DNA of 64,000 nucleotides from Akebia trifoliata (lineage: Eukaryota; Streptophyta; Magnoliopsida; Ranunculales; Lardizabalaceae), in the NCBI GenBank assembly GCA_017979445.1, contig CM030706.1, positions 18,958,967 to 19,022,966 of the forward strand. Direction: 5' to 3'. Made by a program: the position numbers and the translations under genes. Of the stretch, positions 62,693 through 64,000 are shown piece by piece. Numbering within the stretch: the stretch's first letter is position 1; every line of letters starts with the position of its first letter. The notes beneath the pieces were generated by a model. That model ran no database searches. It was not told the DNA's origin and worked only from the letters and a program-made list of their open reading frames with translations.

Positions 62693-63090
62693 TTAGTAGG
62701 AAACCTTAATGGATAAAAATCTTACTAAAAGAGGATCTCGCTCTTTATCTCCATTTATATAAGTGGATCGGCACCGCATAATAACAATAACAGTGAGACG
62801 CGCAAACTATATTCATAGGGTTATGAACATAATGATATCCATCAATCACTAAAATCCTAGTAGATCCAAATAGAAAGGACAAAGAAGGTGAATATGAAAA
62901 TTGAAGAATTCAGATTTGGGATTTACGCACTTCGATTATTGGATCAACATTTTTGATTTATGGCACAAGATAAGTATCCTAACTTTAATTCTTAGAATAG
63001 GTTCTTGAGATATATATATGATTTTTTATTTATTCGGAATTATAGAATAATAGTAATGTAAATAAGATTTGTATGTTTAAAATCTAACAA
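62693..63090. mobile_element. Outer element, right LTR (about 400 bp)
   Basis: Partner of 49128-49569 with the same order of blocks and the same end, AATCTAACA. Several short deletions relative to the left copy suggest it is old. No matching target duplication could be read (ATTCA follows). Confidence 0.66.
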
Positions 63091-64000
63091 TTCAAGGTTT
63101 ATACTATTCAAAATATAAAAAAGACCACAATTATGAGTTTGAATTAGGAATTTATAATTGATTAACATATCAAAATATCAAATCAATGTTATTTTCATTT
63201 GCATCCGTATTATTTTACACATTGTTTGTGATGTTCGTTAAAGTCATGTATTATTAAAAGTCATGATTAAATTAGTAAAGGAAAAAAAAGTAACGATTTA
63301 ATTGTGATTTTTTTAATAAGTCGAAGACTTGGGTGACTATGATCATTTCAACAAAAAGATTCATCAATATTTCTATCATTTTCACAAGATTTTTTCATTT
63401 CCATGAAAATTATATTAATAATGACATTTATCAAAATATGTCAATGAAATATTTTCATTTTCAGACTGAAACCGAAATAGATACAAAACAAAAAAAAAAT
63501 CATCTACAATGAATATAAATCACCAATGCAAGATGCATGAATCCATTGTCTAAAAGCAGGCAATGAGACTGATTGATTTGTGGTTTTTTGCCGTTTGTGA
63601 TGATGTGGGTCAATCATTTATTTTAGGATCAAGGGCTCAAAAAAACAGTATCAATTTGAAATTTGTTATGTCACTATCAGTTTTTTGATACCGACATATC
63701 TATATCTGCCTTTTTCTTCCTCAAAATGTGGTAGCATTAAAAGACTTTTTCAACCAAAATAAATAAGTTTCATCTTCTGTACAAAAGATTCTCTTTTGAC
63801 GGTCATAAGGTGGCTTTAATTTCAAGGGACCCACCACAAAGGAGAGACCAATTCATGCCACGTGGATGGTGATGGCTTGTAATTTGATAAAAATGGACCC
63901 CTCCAGTTGGAGTTCATTCCATTCACGGGTCTATATGTGACAACGAGAGGACGTTTCGAATTTCGATGGGAAGCTTTTCCACTCTTTCTTCCGAATCGAA
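63091..64000. other. Right-end sequence, AT-rich then possible promoter-proximal
   Basis: 63091-63780 has no recognised gene or repeat. From 63780 the composition rises in GC, with a run of gene-flank-like sequence, but no start codon with a convincing frame is seen before the edge. Confidence 0.4.
63859..63864. promoter_or_regulatory. G-box candidate (CACGTG)
   Basis: GCCACGTGGA is a perfect G-box core, bound by plant bZIP and bHLH factors in light and abscisic-acid responses. It sits 136 bases from the window edge in GC-richer sequence. Without a visible gene the role is a guess. Confidence 0.3.

Overview
The window looks like nuclear DNA from a eudicot plant. It is AT-rich, has many short GT-AG introns, carries one recognisable housekeeping gene with plant-type exons, and is otherwise mostly layered LTR retrotransposons, LINEs, MITEs and gene fragments. 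There is one assembly gap (N run, 8207-8306). I see no rRNA or tRNA gene and no CRISPR array.

The main gene is cytosolic-type glutaminyl-tRNA synthetase (GlnRS) on the + strand. Eighteen exons between 12961 and 43764 encode about 666 residues, with the HIGH and MSK signatures and the complete anticodon-binding region. The first visible exon starts in the middle of a codon. The roughly 165-residue N-terminal domain was not found upstream, so it lies beyond the left edge or has been lost. The gene is stretched to about 31 kb by transposons in its introns. Intron 9 is 17.7 kb and holds a three-level nest: a LINE (TSD 18 bp) inside a solo gypsy-like LTR (TSD AGACT/AGACG), inside the LTR of a 3'-truncated Copia element. 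Intron 11 is 6.5 kb and holds a 4.5 kb LTR.

Left of GlnRS (1-12960) is accessory sequence. A set of same-strand exon fragments from unrelated genes (J-domain protein, mitochondrial FAD-glycerol-3-phosphate dehydrogenase, casein-kinase-like kinase, OTU deubiquitinase with SEC-C motif) lies next to a plant (Ptta/En/Spm-type) transposase remnant. This is the pattern expected of gene capture by a DNA transposon. The set is interrupted by a 1.68 kb solo LTR with TSD CGCGC. A LINE endonuclease fragment and an antisense Copia gag flank the N gap.

Right of GlnRS (43765-64000) there is no recognisable gene. A 780 bp Tourist-like MITE full of simple repeats is followed by a diverged direct duplication and then a second large nest. 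That nest is an outer LTR pair (about 49.13-49.57 and 62.69-63.09 kb), containing a gypsy-type LTR of about 2.7 kb, which contains a complete 9.66 kb element (51644-61299). The 9.66 kb element has two nearly identical 3.15 kb LTRs, TSD TCGTT, PBS and PPT, but no pol coding capacity. It resembles a LARD, a large non-autonomous retrotransposon derivative, and is the most distinctive mobile element here. The solo LTR in GlnRS intron 9 is an older relative of it.

The last 200 bases contain a G-box and could be upstream of a gene outside the window, but no coding sequence is visible there.
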